Of a stretch of 14,917 nucleotides of DNA, positions 1 to 6,213 are shown piece after piece (the stretch's first letter is position 1; every line of letters starts with the position of its first letter). Made by a program: the position numbers and the translations under genes. Below the pieces are notes generated by a model, which saw only the letters and a program-made list of their open reading frames with translations, was not told the origin of the DNA and did no database searches. The stretch comes from Chlamydiia bacterium (lineage in GTDB: Bacteria; Chlamydiota; Chlamydiia; Chlamydiales; JAAZZY01), in the NCBI GenBank assembly GCA_014239035.1, contig JAAZZY010000036.1:1-14917 (forward strand), written 5' to 3'.

Positions 1-462
1 ACTTGGGCAGACAAGATTGGAGTTGAGATAGTTAAAGCACAAATTGGAAGTGACCCTGCAGCTGTTGCCTTTGATGGCCTAACTGCAGCTATTGCCCGTG
101 ATGCTGACCTACTCATCATTGATACAGCGGGACGTCTTCAAACCAAAACCCATCTGATGCAAGAGCTTGAAAAAATTAGCCGAGTATTAAAAAAGAAACT
201 CGAAGATGCTCCCCATGAAACATTACTTGTTGTAGACGCCACTATCGGTCAAAATGCAATAGAACAAGCAAAAATTTTTAATGAGCATACTCCACTAACG
301 GGTCTGATCTTAACGAAGATGGATGGAACAGCAAAAGGAGGGATTGTCGTCCCTATTCAACAGCAGCTCAAAACACCCATTAAATTTATAGGTGTTGGAG
401 AGACTATTGAAGATCTAAAACCTTTTGATGCAGATGTTTTTGTAGATGAACTCTTCTATTGA
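1..462 (+). CDS. ftsY: FtsY, SRP receptor GTPase, C-terminal part (5' end outside window)
   Basis: FtsY is the membrane-associated receptor of the signal recognition particle; it docks SRP-ribosome complexes at the inner membrane and hydrolyses GTP with Ffh. The reading frame is open from base 1, so the gene begins before the window and 153 codons are visible. The visible part is the end of the SRP-type GTPase (NG) domain: DTAGR (visible residues 41-45, G3), VVDATIGQN (77-85), TKMDGTAKGG (105-114, G4 and the SRP-GTPase closing motif) and GVGE (131-134). It ends in the family-typical FVDELF tail. FtsY is preferred over Ffh because translation stops straight after the GTPase domain, with no methionine-rich M domain. 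An internal ATG at 157 is not the start, since conserved motifs lie upstream of it. Its 3' end overlaps that of the convergent hydrolase by 7 nt. In C. trachomatis ftsY also adjoins yccA. Confidence 0.95.
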   Translation, partial: TWADKIGVEIVKAQIGSDPAAVAFDGLTAAIARDADLLIIDTAGRLQTKTHLMQELEKISRVLKKKLEDAPHETLLVVDATIGQNAIEQAKIFNEHTPLTGLILTKMDGTAKGGIVVPIQQQLKTPIKFIGVGETIEDLKPFDADVFVDELFY

Positions 463-1253
463 TCGCCTAAAAAGAAATTTCTAACAAGCTCACTATATCG
501 ATTGGGATGCTCTAATTTTGAGTTATGCCCTCCACCTATGAGCTCAACTTTATGCTCTGGAATGGCTTTTACCATTTGGCGGCTGTCTCTAAATAAGCAA
601 AAAATATCTTCCTCTGCAATAATCACAAGTGTTGGAGATTTGATGTATTTAAGCATTTTGGTGGAGTTATAATCTTTTACGGCCTCAACTAGATTTTTAA
701 ATCCCTTGTAAGTTAGGGGATGCTTTCTTTTTTTTAGGGCATCTAAGATTTCTTTAGGATCATCATCTCTTTCTAAAAATCTTGAAGAAAAGTACCAGGG
801 CATCAACATCTTATATAAAAAGTTATAGTCTGAGTGTTCTTTGAATATCTCGCATGTAATTTCTAATGACCATTGGATCACTTGTGTTAAATGCGTATAG
901 CTATTACTTAAAACGAGCTTGTCTATTCGATCTTTATGCTTTCTGGCAATGACTTGAGCAACCACTCCACCCATAGAGTCTCCAACTAGATGAAATTTTT
1001 CTAATTCGAGCTTATCTGCAATGGCAATGACATCTAAGGCCATATCTTCAACGGTAAATGAAGATTTCGCAACAGTGCTCTGCCCCATCCCTCTTTGATC
1101 AAAAACAATAACTCTAAAGTGCTTAGATAGATCTTTGAGTATTTTTTTCCAAAAAAGATGATCCTCAACCAAGTCATTGATCATAATGATTGCTTGACCG
1201 TGGCCGTGCTCTTCGTAATACAGCTTAATCTGACCGTTTTGCACAAATGGCAT
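456..1253 (-). CDS. alpha/beta-hydrolase fold protein
   Basis: A 265-residue soluble hydrolase of the alpha/beta fold; the substrate is unknown. Visible motifs are FDQRGMG (51-57, the strand before the elbow), the nucleophile elbow GDSMGG with Ser93, a probable acid Asp216 in AEEDIF, and His243 in GGGHNS. The usual HG oxyanion motif near residue 27 reads IND, which is odd for a hydrolase of this type. I place the start at 1253: the ATG there is preceded by GGAGGGG with a 7-nt spacer, while an in-frame ATG 13 codons upstream (1292) has no ribosome site. No signal peptide is seen. It lies 89 nt downstream of yccA on the same strand and could be read from it. It is absent from this position in Chlamydia as I recall it, so it is an insertion between ftsY and yccA. 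Confidence 0.85.
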   Translation of the reverse strand: MPFVQNGQIKLYYEEHGHGQAIIMINDLVEDHLFWKKILKDLSKHFRVIVFDQRGMGQSTVAKSSFTVEDMALDVIAIADKLELEKFHLVGDSMGGVVAQVIARKHKDRIDKLVLSNSYTHLTQVIQWSLEITCEIFKEHSDYNFLYKMLMPWYFSSRFLERDDDPKEILDALKKRKHPLTYKGFKNLVEAVKDYNSTKMLKYIKSPTLVIIAEEDIFCLFRDSRQMVKAIPEHKVELIGGGHNSKLEHPNRYSELVRNFFLGDQ

Positions 1254-1269
1254 AAGGATGCCCCTCCGA
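1246..1269 (-). promoter_or_regulatory. ribosome binding site that decides the hydrolase start
   Basis: On the minus strand GGAGGGG is followed by 7 nt (CATCCTT) and then the ATG at 1253. This is one of the strongest Shine-Dalgarno sequences in the window and supports the shorter, 265-residue protein over the longer frame beginning at 1292. Confidence 0.75.
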
Positions 1270-1337
1270 TTTCGTAATAGAAAGGGCGTCATTATTTGTA
1301 AAGTAATTATTTATAAGAGTCTTACTTCAAACGAATT

Positions 1338-1371
1338 AAATATTATCTTCGATTAGAAGAAGATAATATTT
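1338..1371 (-). repeat. 13-bp perfect inverted repeat at the yccA 3' end, possible terminator stem
   Basis: AAATATTATCTTC at 1338-1350 is the exact reverse complement of 1359-1371, with an 8-nt loop. The repeat covers the last codons and the stop of yccA. In the yccA transcript it would form a hairpin rich in A-U pairs. Only a poor U-rich stretch follows (AATTCGTTTG), so it may be a weak terminator or a 3' mRNA-protecting stem between yccA and the downstream hydrolase. Confidence 0.45.
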
Positions 1372-2074
1372 GAAGGGTATACCAAAAGATCATAATCACA
1401 TTTATATACATTTTAAGTGCCATAACCAAAGACAGCTTGCATGAAGCAACTGAATAACCATCCACTTGCTGGCTCATGCGCTTAATTTGATTGGCATCAT
1501 ACGCGGTGAGTCCTGTAAAGATAATAAGCCCTAAATAGCTAATAATCAAAGTAAACTTTGTTACAGGCATAAACATTGAGAGTACGACATAAAATAATGT
1601 AACCGCAACCAGTCCAATCATTCCAATTGACAGGATGCGACCGAGTGAGGTTAAATCAGATTTTGTAAATACTCCATAGAGAATGGCTATACCATAAACT
1701 ATTGCAGCTGTTGCAAAAGCCGCCCAAATAATCTGACCACCAAATGCAGCAGCATATCCAGGAAGTAGGCAGCCAAAGAATACTCCCTCTAGCGCAGTAT
1801 AGCTTAAAAATAACCCCGCTAGCGCTGTGAAAGAGAGTTTATTGATCATGCTCACCATACTCATTGAAATGATGAATGTGCCGATAGCCATCACCCACCA
1901 ATAAGGGTAAAGTTTGATATAGAGGCCCGTTTTAAACACAAACCATGCCACAAAAGCAGTTAGTGCAAGTCCAATGCTCATCCAGCCATACACTTGTGTG
2001 GCAAAAGTATTTACAGTCGCAGTGTCAACTTGAGGAGCTGCAGATTTGAAGATATTTCGATTATTGAAGCTCAC
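1343..2074 (-). CDS. yccA: Bax inhibitor-1 / YccA family integral membrane protein
   Basis: A 243-residue inner-membrane protein of the Bax-inhibitor-1 (TMBIM/UPF0005) family. E. coli YccA binds the FtsH protease, and Bacillus YetJ is a pH-gated calcium leak channel. After a short polar N terminus it has about seven hydrophobic segments (roughly 29-49, 58-76, 82-104, 114-134, 146-168, 174-191, 214-238). The family signature TGLTAYDANQIK is at 187-198, with the conserved Asp at 193. The second aspartate of the YetJ di-aspartyl pair, in the last helix, is replaced here by Asn225 if my alignment is right. The start is GTG at 2074, with GGGAGG 5-9 nt upstream. An ATG overlapping it by one base is out of frame and is followed at once by TGA. 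A well-formed promoter lies about 35 nt upstream. The ftsY/yccA/tyrP neighbourhood matches C. trachomatis. Confidence 0.92.
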   Translation of the reverse strand: MSFNNRNIFKSAAPQVDTATVNTFATQVYGWMSIGLALTAFVAWFVFKTGLYIKLYPYWWVMAIGTFIISMSMVSMINKLSFTALAGLFLSYTALEGVFFGCLLPGYAAAFGGQIIWAAFATAAIVYGIAILYGVFTKSDLTSLGRILSIGMIGLVAVTLFYVVLSMFMPVTKFTLIISYLGLIIFTGLTAYDANQIKRMSQQVDGYSVASCKLSLVMALKMYINVIMIFWYTLQILSSSNRR

Positions 2075-2112
2075 ATGAACCTCCCATTTTAAAGATTATA
2101 TTTCCTGAATGC

Positions 2113-2141
2113 ATTTTAGCAAAAAAGAGACAATAGTGCAA
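2113..2141 (-). promoter_or_regulatory. sigma-70/sigma-66-type promoter of yccA
   Basis: Reading the minus strand: TTGCAC (-35, 2136-2141), a 17-nt spacer rich in T, then TAAAAT (-10, 2113-2118). The spacing is ideal and transcription would start near 2106, about 30 nt before the GTG start at 2074. The spacer contains TTTTTT, a common feature of chlamydial promoters. This suggests yccA is transcribed apart from tyrP. Confidence 0.6.
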
Positions 2142-2192
2142 ATTTGAATGCTAGATAGAACAAATTAATATTTTAAAATAGAGCCCCTTAGG

Positions 2193-3389
2193 TTAGGAAA
2201 ACTTAAGAATACCCAGAGAATAAAGCGTGACAAAGGTAATTTCAAAAAGGCAAAACGCAGCTAAAAGGATTAAGAAAGGCTTTCCCCCTGCTACATGATA
2301 GCCTTTATGGTCGATCTTCTTGATGTAGCGCTTAGACCATACCATTACAATAGGCAGAAGACCCAAGATAAGGGCTCCTCCAATGCCTCCCGCAAGCTCT
2401 AAGGCTCTTAAGAAGATACGTGGATAGTAGATTCCAAGTAACACAGGTGGAATAAAAATAAGTGAACATAAAAATACCTTCCCTTTAGCATTTTTTTTAA
2501 TCTTGAGACCATCTGCTAGAAAGTCTCTAAGACCAAGTGTCACCCCTAAAAGAGAAGTAGCGAGAGCAAAGAATCCAAAAAATTGTCCCACATAAGAGAT
2601 CTTTTTTAAACCGAGCATCTTCTGGAAAGGAGTGATTGCACTCTCACCATTTACAAGGGCATCTGTTAAAAAGCTTTGTGGCACGATTCCAAGTACGAGA
2701 GCCTCCCAAAAAATATAGACGACAAAGGGTATAAAGCTACCAATCAAAATGCAGAGGCGAACAGCCTTAACATTTTTCTTCAAATAGAATGTTATACTTG
2801 GAACAATACCCTGATATCCAAAAGATACAAAGATGACCGGAAAAGCAACTAGGGAGTATTTAAAGTTCATATGAGTGAGTCTTTCAGGCTGGATATGAGA
2901 GACTCCTAAAATAATAAAAATCAAATAGCTCACAATGAGCCCAACCATAAAGATATTGTTTATCCCTTCTACAGCTCTTGCACCAATGTAAATAACGGGG
3001 GCAAAGATAATCAAAAAGATAGCAGATGAAATCCAGATATTGAGTTCCTGCCCTAAAAAGAAATTAATAAAACTTTGTGTTCCCACAACGTAGGCAATAG
3101 TCAAACAATAGAAAAGATATAGGTATACAATCCAGGTAATGACAAGGCCAACTTTTCCTAATGTTTTTTTAGCTAAGGTGACAATATTGGTCTCTTTATC
3201 ATGCCACAGGCACATCTCTAATAGAAGAAGCCCTGTAGATGCCATGAAGAGCCAGGTAATTAAATAGATAACAAGAGATGGAAAAAATCCACCTTGGCTT
3301 GTAGCAATAGGAAGCCCTAGCATTCCACCTCCGATGGTGGTGCCTGAGATCAAAAGTATACTACCTATTAGATGTCTGAACCTGAGCAT
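2193..3389 (-). CDS. tyrP: TyrP-type aromatic amino acid (tyrosine/tryptophan) permease
   Basis: A 398-residue inner-membrane transporter of the HAAAP family (TyrP/Mtr/TnaB), which imports aromatic amino acids with protons. About eleven hydrophobic helices are visible. The first carries the family motif GTTIGGGMLGLP (17-28), which unwinds around the substrate in this fold. Further family stretches are FGYQGIVPS (190-198), LGVTLGLRDF (281-290) and LELAGGIGGA (330-339). The length fits the family (about 400). The ATG at 3389 has no good Shine-Dalgarno, but no later start would keep the first helix. C. trachomatis carries two tandem tyrP copies at this place; only one is seen here. It is probably important for an intracellular bacterium that depends on host tyrosine or tryptophan. 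Substrate choice among Tyr, Trp and Phe cannot be read from sequence. Confidence 0.93.
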   Translation of the reverse strand: MLRFRHLIGSILLISGTTIGGGMLGLPIATSQGGFFPSLVIYLITWLFMASTGLLLLEMCLWHDKETNIVTLAKKTLGKVGLVITWIVYLYLFYCLTIAYVVGTQSFINFFLGQELNIWISSAIFLIIFAPVIYIGARAVEGINNIFMVGLIVSYLIFIILGVSHIQPERLTHMNFKYSLVAFPVIFVSFGYQGIVPSITFYLKKNVKAVRLCILIGSFIPFVVYIFWEALVLGIVPQSFLTDALVNGESAITPFQKMLGLKKISYVGQFFGFFALATSLLGVTLGLRDFLADGLKIKKNAKGKVFLCSLIFIPPVLLGIYYPRIFLRALELAGGIGGALILGLLPIVMVWSKRYIKKIDHKGYHVAGGKPFLILLAAFCLFEITFVTLYSLGILKFS

Positions 3390-3433
3390 AAAAAATTGAG
3401 TAAATTAAAACTTACTTTCCGTGATGGGAGGAA

Positions 3434-3462
3434 AGTTTAACATATGAATTGCTTCGCTACAA
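3434..3462 (-). promoter_or_regulatory. possible tyrP promoter
   Basis: On the minus strand TTGTAG (3457-3462), a 17-nt spacer and TAAACT (3434-3439) lie upstream of the tyrP start, giving a leader of about 40 nt. The leader holds a 7-bp inverted repeat (ACTTTCC 3414-3420 with GGAAAGT 3430-3436, 9-nt loop). Both elements are degenerate and a second candidate (TTGTTC, 18 nt, TATAGG) lies just upstream, so this is tentative. Confidence 0.3.
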
Positions 3463-3472
3463 GCCTATAGAT

Positions 3473-3502
3473 TTGAAAAACTATTATGAACAATGCTTTA
3501 TA
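3473..3502 (+). promoter_or_regulatory. possible promoter of the DUF4260 gene
   Basis: TTGAAA (3473-3478), 18 nt, TTTATA (3497-3502) would begin a leader of roughly 70 nt before the ATG at 3578. The match is moderate and overlaps the opposing tyrP upstream region. Confidence 0.25.
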
Positions 3503-3577
3503 TACTGTGATGAAAGCTAACATTGTGAGATAATCAATTATTGTTTATTCTTTTTTTTTAATTTAAGGAATGTGAAC

Positions 3578-3940
3578 ATGAAAAAGATTTTAAGATTTGA
3601 AAGTTTAGGCTTATTTGCAGTAACCACCTATTTATATTTCCATTTCGGCTTTAGTGTGGCTCCTTTCTTTATATTCTTTTTTTTACCAGACATAGGCTGC
3701 CTCGGGTACATTTTTTCACCAAGAGTTGGTGGCTTTCTATACAACGCATTACATCATCAAGGTTTGATTTCAATCTTCTTGCTTCTAGGGCTAATTATCA
3801 ATAATCGAGTTCTGATAGAAATATCTATTATTTTCCTTTCACACTCAAATTTTGATAGAGTACTAGGATTTGGCTTGAAACACCTCGACTCGTTTAACAA
3901 TACTCATTTAGAAATGATTGGGAAAAAGAAGCCAGTATAG
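3578..3940 (+). CDS. DUF4260 family small membrane protein
   Basis: A 120-residue integral membrane protein matching DUF4260, a family of unknown function found in scattered bacteria. Visible signatures, numbered from the chosen ATG, are LPDIGCLGY followed by SPRVGGFLYN around residues 36-56, and near the C terminus SHSNFDRVLGFGLKH and NNTHLEMIG. This matches the family pattern as I know it (PDLSMLGY...PRVGA..YN...H.G.DR.LGYGLK...F..THLG.IG). Three or four hydrophobic segments are present. I chose the ATG at 3578 because AAGGAA lies 7 nt before it; an in-frame GTG at 3572 is too close to that site. A run of nine T precedes the ribosome site and an eight-T run lies inside the gene. It stands alone on the + strand between two leftward genes, an insertion in an otherwise conserved chlamydial block. 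Confidence 0.85.
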   Translation: MKKILRFESLGLFAVTTYLYFHFGFSVAPFFIFFFLPDIGCLGYIFSPRVGGFLYNALHHQGLISIFLLLGLIINNRVLIEISIIFLSHSNFDRVLGFGLKHLDSFNNTHLEMIGKKKPV

Positions 3941-3956
3941 ATCTATTTCATAGTGC

Positions 3957-4382
3957 TTATTTTTTATAAATATACCATTTATTTAAAAATGTATGACCTG
4001 AAATTTCCTTATGGTTATTCGACTCAAATTGCCAACCCCTTTTGATAAGCAGCTTCTCACTATGTAAATTAGCATCACATCGCAATCCATCTGCTTCTAT
4101 TTGAGAAACAAGAAAAGTACCTATCCCCTTTTTTTGATAAGCTGGATCTACATACAATAAATATAAAACCTGACCATCGAGTGAGGCTAAACCGCATATT
4201 TTTTCTTCGAGTTCGCAGACTGTGGTATGATGAATGATTTTTTTCCAGTCAGGTATAGAAGCCTTCCAAATCTTTTGCTGCTCTTTTGTGTAGTTTGAGG
4301 AACTTTCTATAGCTCGAATTCTTATAGACTCTAAGGCTGGTATATCTTTTATCCGACCAGGTCTGAAAGAAAATTCAGTCAT
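3957..4382 (-). CDS. GNAT-family N-acetyltransferase
   Basis: A 141-residue GCN5-related acetyltransferase, expected to move an acetyl group from acetyl-CoA to an amine; the substrate is unknown. The acetyl-CoA pyrophosphate loop is plain: LYVDPAYQKKGIGTFL, with QKKGIG at 83-88 preceded by the beta-4 strand QVLYLLYV (71-78). The C-terminal HSEKLLIKRGWQ matches the family's xxFYxKxGF-like region. The start at 4382 lies a single base after the glmS stop (TAA-A-ATG), implying translational coupling. A longer in-frame start inside glmS (4463) encodes no homologous residues and is rejected. As last gene of glmM-glmS-GNAT it may act on an amino sugar or protein, but the contact is only positional. 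It does not obviously resemble eukaryotic GNA1 beyond the shared loop. Confidence 0.85.
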   Translation of the reverse strand: MTEFSFRPGRIKDIPALESIRIRAIESSSNYTKEQQKIWKASIPDWKKIIHHTTVCELEEKICGLASLDGQVLYLLYVDPAYQKKGIGTFLVSQIEADGLRCDANLHSEKLLIKRGWQFESNNHKEISGHTFLNKWYIYKK

Positions 4383-4383
4383 T

Positions 4384-6210
4384 TTACTCAACAGTAACTG
4401 ATTTAGCGAGGTTCCTCGGCTGATCAATGTCGCAACCTCGAAATTTAGCCATGTAGTAAGCAAAAAGTTGAAGGGCTATTGAGATCGGCACTGATGCAAA
4501 CTCATCGCAAATCTCTGGAAGCCAAAAAACATCATCTGCAATAGATTCGATACCTGCGCTATTGCGGGGTGCAAAAGCAATGATAGGCCCATTTCGCGCT
4601 TTTACTTCCATTAAATTACTTAGAAGTTTGGCATAGGTATGCTGATTGCTGCAAAGAGCAATCGTTGGGCAATTCTTATCAATAAGTGCAATAGGTCCAT
4701 GCTTAAGCTCCCCTGCAGGGTATGCTTGAGCATTGATATAAGAGATCTCTTTTAATTTTAGGGCTCCTTCTAAACTTGTAGGATACATATAGCTGCGGCC
4801 CAAATAGAAAAAGTTATTATAGTGATTATACTTTTTAGCAAGCGCCTCAATTTGTTTGGACTGCTTTAAAATTTCTTGAGCAAGCTGTGGAAGCTTTTTA
4901 ATCTCTCGAATAAAGTAAATAGCTTCTTCTTTGCTTTGATGGTGCATACGTCCCAAATGCAGGGCTAGAAGCGACAATAGAACGACTTGGTTAGTAAAAG
5001 CCTTGGTAGAACATACTCCAATTTCAGGTCCTGCTTTGATAAGCAAAGTATGGTCTGTGATGCGAGAGAGAGTAGACTCTTCTCTGTTGCAAATGGCAAT
5101 AACTTTGGCACCTTTTGCTTTGAGCTCATGTACTGCTGCGATGGTGTCTGCTGTCTCTCCTGATTGGGAGATGGCAATGACGAGTGTATCTTTTAAGACT
5201 ATAGGATTTTTATAGCGAAACTCTGAAGAGATCTCAACTTGGGTGGGTGTTCGAGACAGGGACTCAAATAAATATGAGCCTATAAAACCAGCATGCCAAG
5301 ATGTTCCACAAGCCAAAATTAAAATGCGTGAAGTCTCTAAAAGCTCACTCTCATTTATTCCCATATCTTTGAGGCAAACAGAGCCAAATTCTTCTTCAAA
5401 GCGTGAAACAAAAAGACGGCTAATAGACTCAGGTTGATCGTGAATCTCTTTGAGTGTGTAGTGTTCATAGTTTAGCTTTGAAATTTCATAGCCGCTGCTT
5501 TTAATCTGCTCTATTTGCGCTACAACACGCTTTGCTTTGCTATCATAAATCTCGAAACCATCTTTATGTAAAAGACCCACTTCCCCATCTTTTAAAAAAA
5601 GCACTTTATTAGTGTATTTTAAAAAACCATTAACATCAGAGGATACAAAATACTCACCGTCTCCAATACCAACAGCAAGCGGACTTCCTTTGGCAGCGAT
5701 AAAGATTTGATCTGGATGATTTTGGTGTACACCTGCTATGGCAAAAGCTCCATCTAGCTTTGAGGTCGCTTCAAACAGGGCTTTCAAAAGGTCCCCTTTA
5801 TAATAGTGACCAATAAGTTGCGCTATAATTTCTGAATCCGTCTCAGACTCAAACTCAACATTGTCTCGCTCAAGAGTAGATTTTAGTTTCAGATGATTTT
5901 CGATGATGCCATTGTGAACAATGGCAACTGTTTTTTTCATGTCAAAATGTGGATGAGCATTTTTTGTATCTACTCCTCCATGTGTTGCCCATCTTGTGTG
6001 GGCAATTGCCGTTTTTAATTTGAGTTGTTTACGCGCTATCATTTTAGCAAGAGAATCAACTTTGCCTATATCTTTATAAAAAAGAGTCTTGCCTTCTTGA
6101 ATACCTGCAATACCAGCAGAGTCATACCCTCGGTATTCTAAAATCTTCAATCCTTCAATTACAATGGGTACAGCTTTTTTTTCTCCAACGTAACCAAAAA
6201 TTCCACACAT
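4384..6210 (-). CDS. glmS: glutamine--fructose-6-phosphate aminotransferase (GlmS)
   Basis: GlmS converts fructose-6-phosphate and glutamine to glucosamine-6-phosphate and glutamate, the entry to UDP-GlcNAc synthesis in the cytoplasm. At 608 residues it is full length. Domain 1 (about 1-240) is a class II glutamine amidotransferase: Cys2 nucleophile in MCGIFGYVG, HTRWATHG at 71-78, NG at 100-101, and ETD at 123-125. Domain 2 has two SIS folds: CGTSWHAG (301-308) and SQSGET (348-353) in the first; LEGALKLKEISY (480-491) and ELKHGP (501-506) in the second. It ends in the invariant LAKSVTVE tail with the Lys604 that forms the imine with the sugar. All catalytic residues expected from E. coli are present. 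It starts 3 nt after the glmM stop and is followed after 1 nt by the GNAT gene. No glmS ribozyme could fit in the 3-nt gap. Confidence 0.98.
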   Translation of the reverse strand: MCGIFGYVGEKKAVPIVIEGLKILEYRGYDSAGIAGIQEGKTLFYKDIGKVDSLAKMIARKQLKLKTAIAHTRWATHGGVDTKNAHPHFDMKKTVAIVHNGIIENHLKLKSTLERDNVEFESETDSEIIAQLIGHYYKGDLLKALFEATSKLDGAFAIAGVHQNHPDQIFIAAKGSPLAVGIGDGEYFVSSDVNGFLKYTNKVLFLKDGEVGLLHKDGFEIYDSKAKRVVAQIEQIKSSGYEISKLNYEHYTLKEIHDQPESISRLFVSRFEEEFGSVCLKDMGINESELLETSRILILACGTSWHAGFIGSYLFESLSRTPTQVEISSEFRYKNPIVLKDTLVIAISQSGETADTIAAVHELKAKGAKVIAICNREESTLSRITDHTLLIKAGPEIGVCSTKAFTNQVVLLSLLALHLGRMHHQSKEEAIYFIREIKKLPQLAQEILKQSKQIEALAKKYNHYNNFFYLGRSYMYPTSLEGALKLKEISYINAQAYPAGELKHGPIALIDKNCPTIALCSNQHTYAKLLSNLMEVKARNGPIIAFAPRNSAGIESIADDVFWLPEICDEFASVPISIALQLFAYYMAKFRGCDIDQPRNLAKSVTVE

Positions 6211-6213
6211 AAG

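Noticed and set aside
2074..2076. ATG directly before yccA
   Set aside because: It is out of frame with yccA and followed immediately by TGA, so it cannot start a protein; GTG at 2074 is the frame-correct start.
3390..3577. tRNA or small RNA gene in the tyrP/DUF4260 gap
   Set aside because: No cloverleaf-like paired arms or TTCGA-type loop seen; the gap is accounted for by two tentative promoters and T-rich leader DNA.
4383..4463. Longer N terminus for the GNAT protein starting inside glmS
   Set aside because: The extra 27 residues are just the GlmS 3' end read in another frame; the ATG at 4382 gives a normal GNAT start.
4965..5437. Open frames of 64-70 codons on both strands inside glmS
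   Set aside because: They lie in other frames of a fully conserved enzyme, have no ribosome sites worth noting and encode no recognisable motif.
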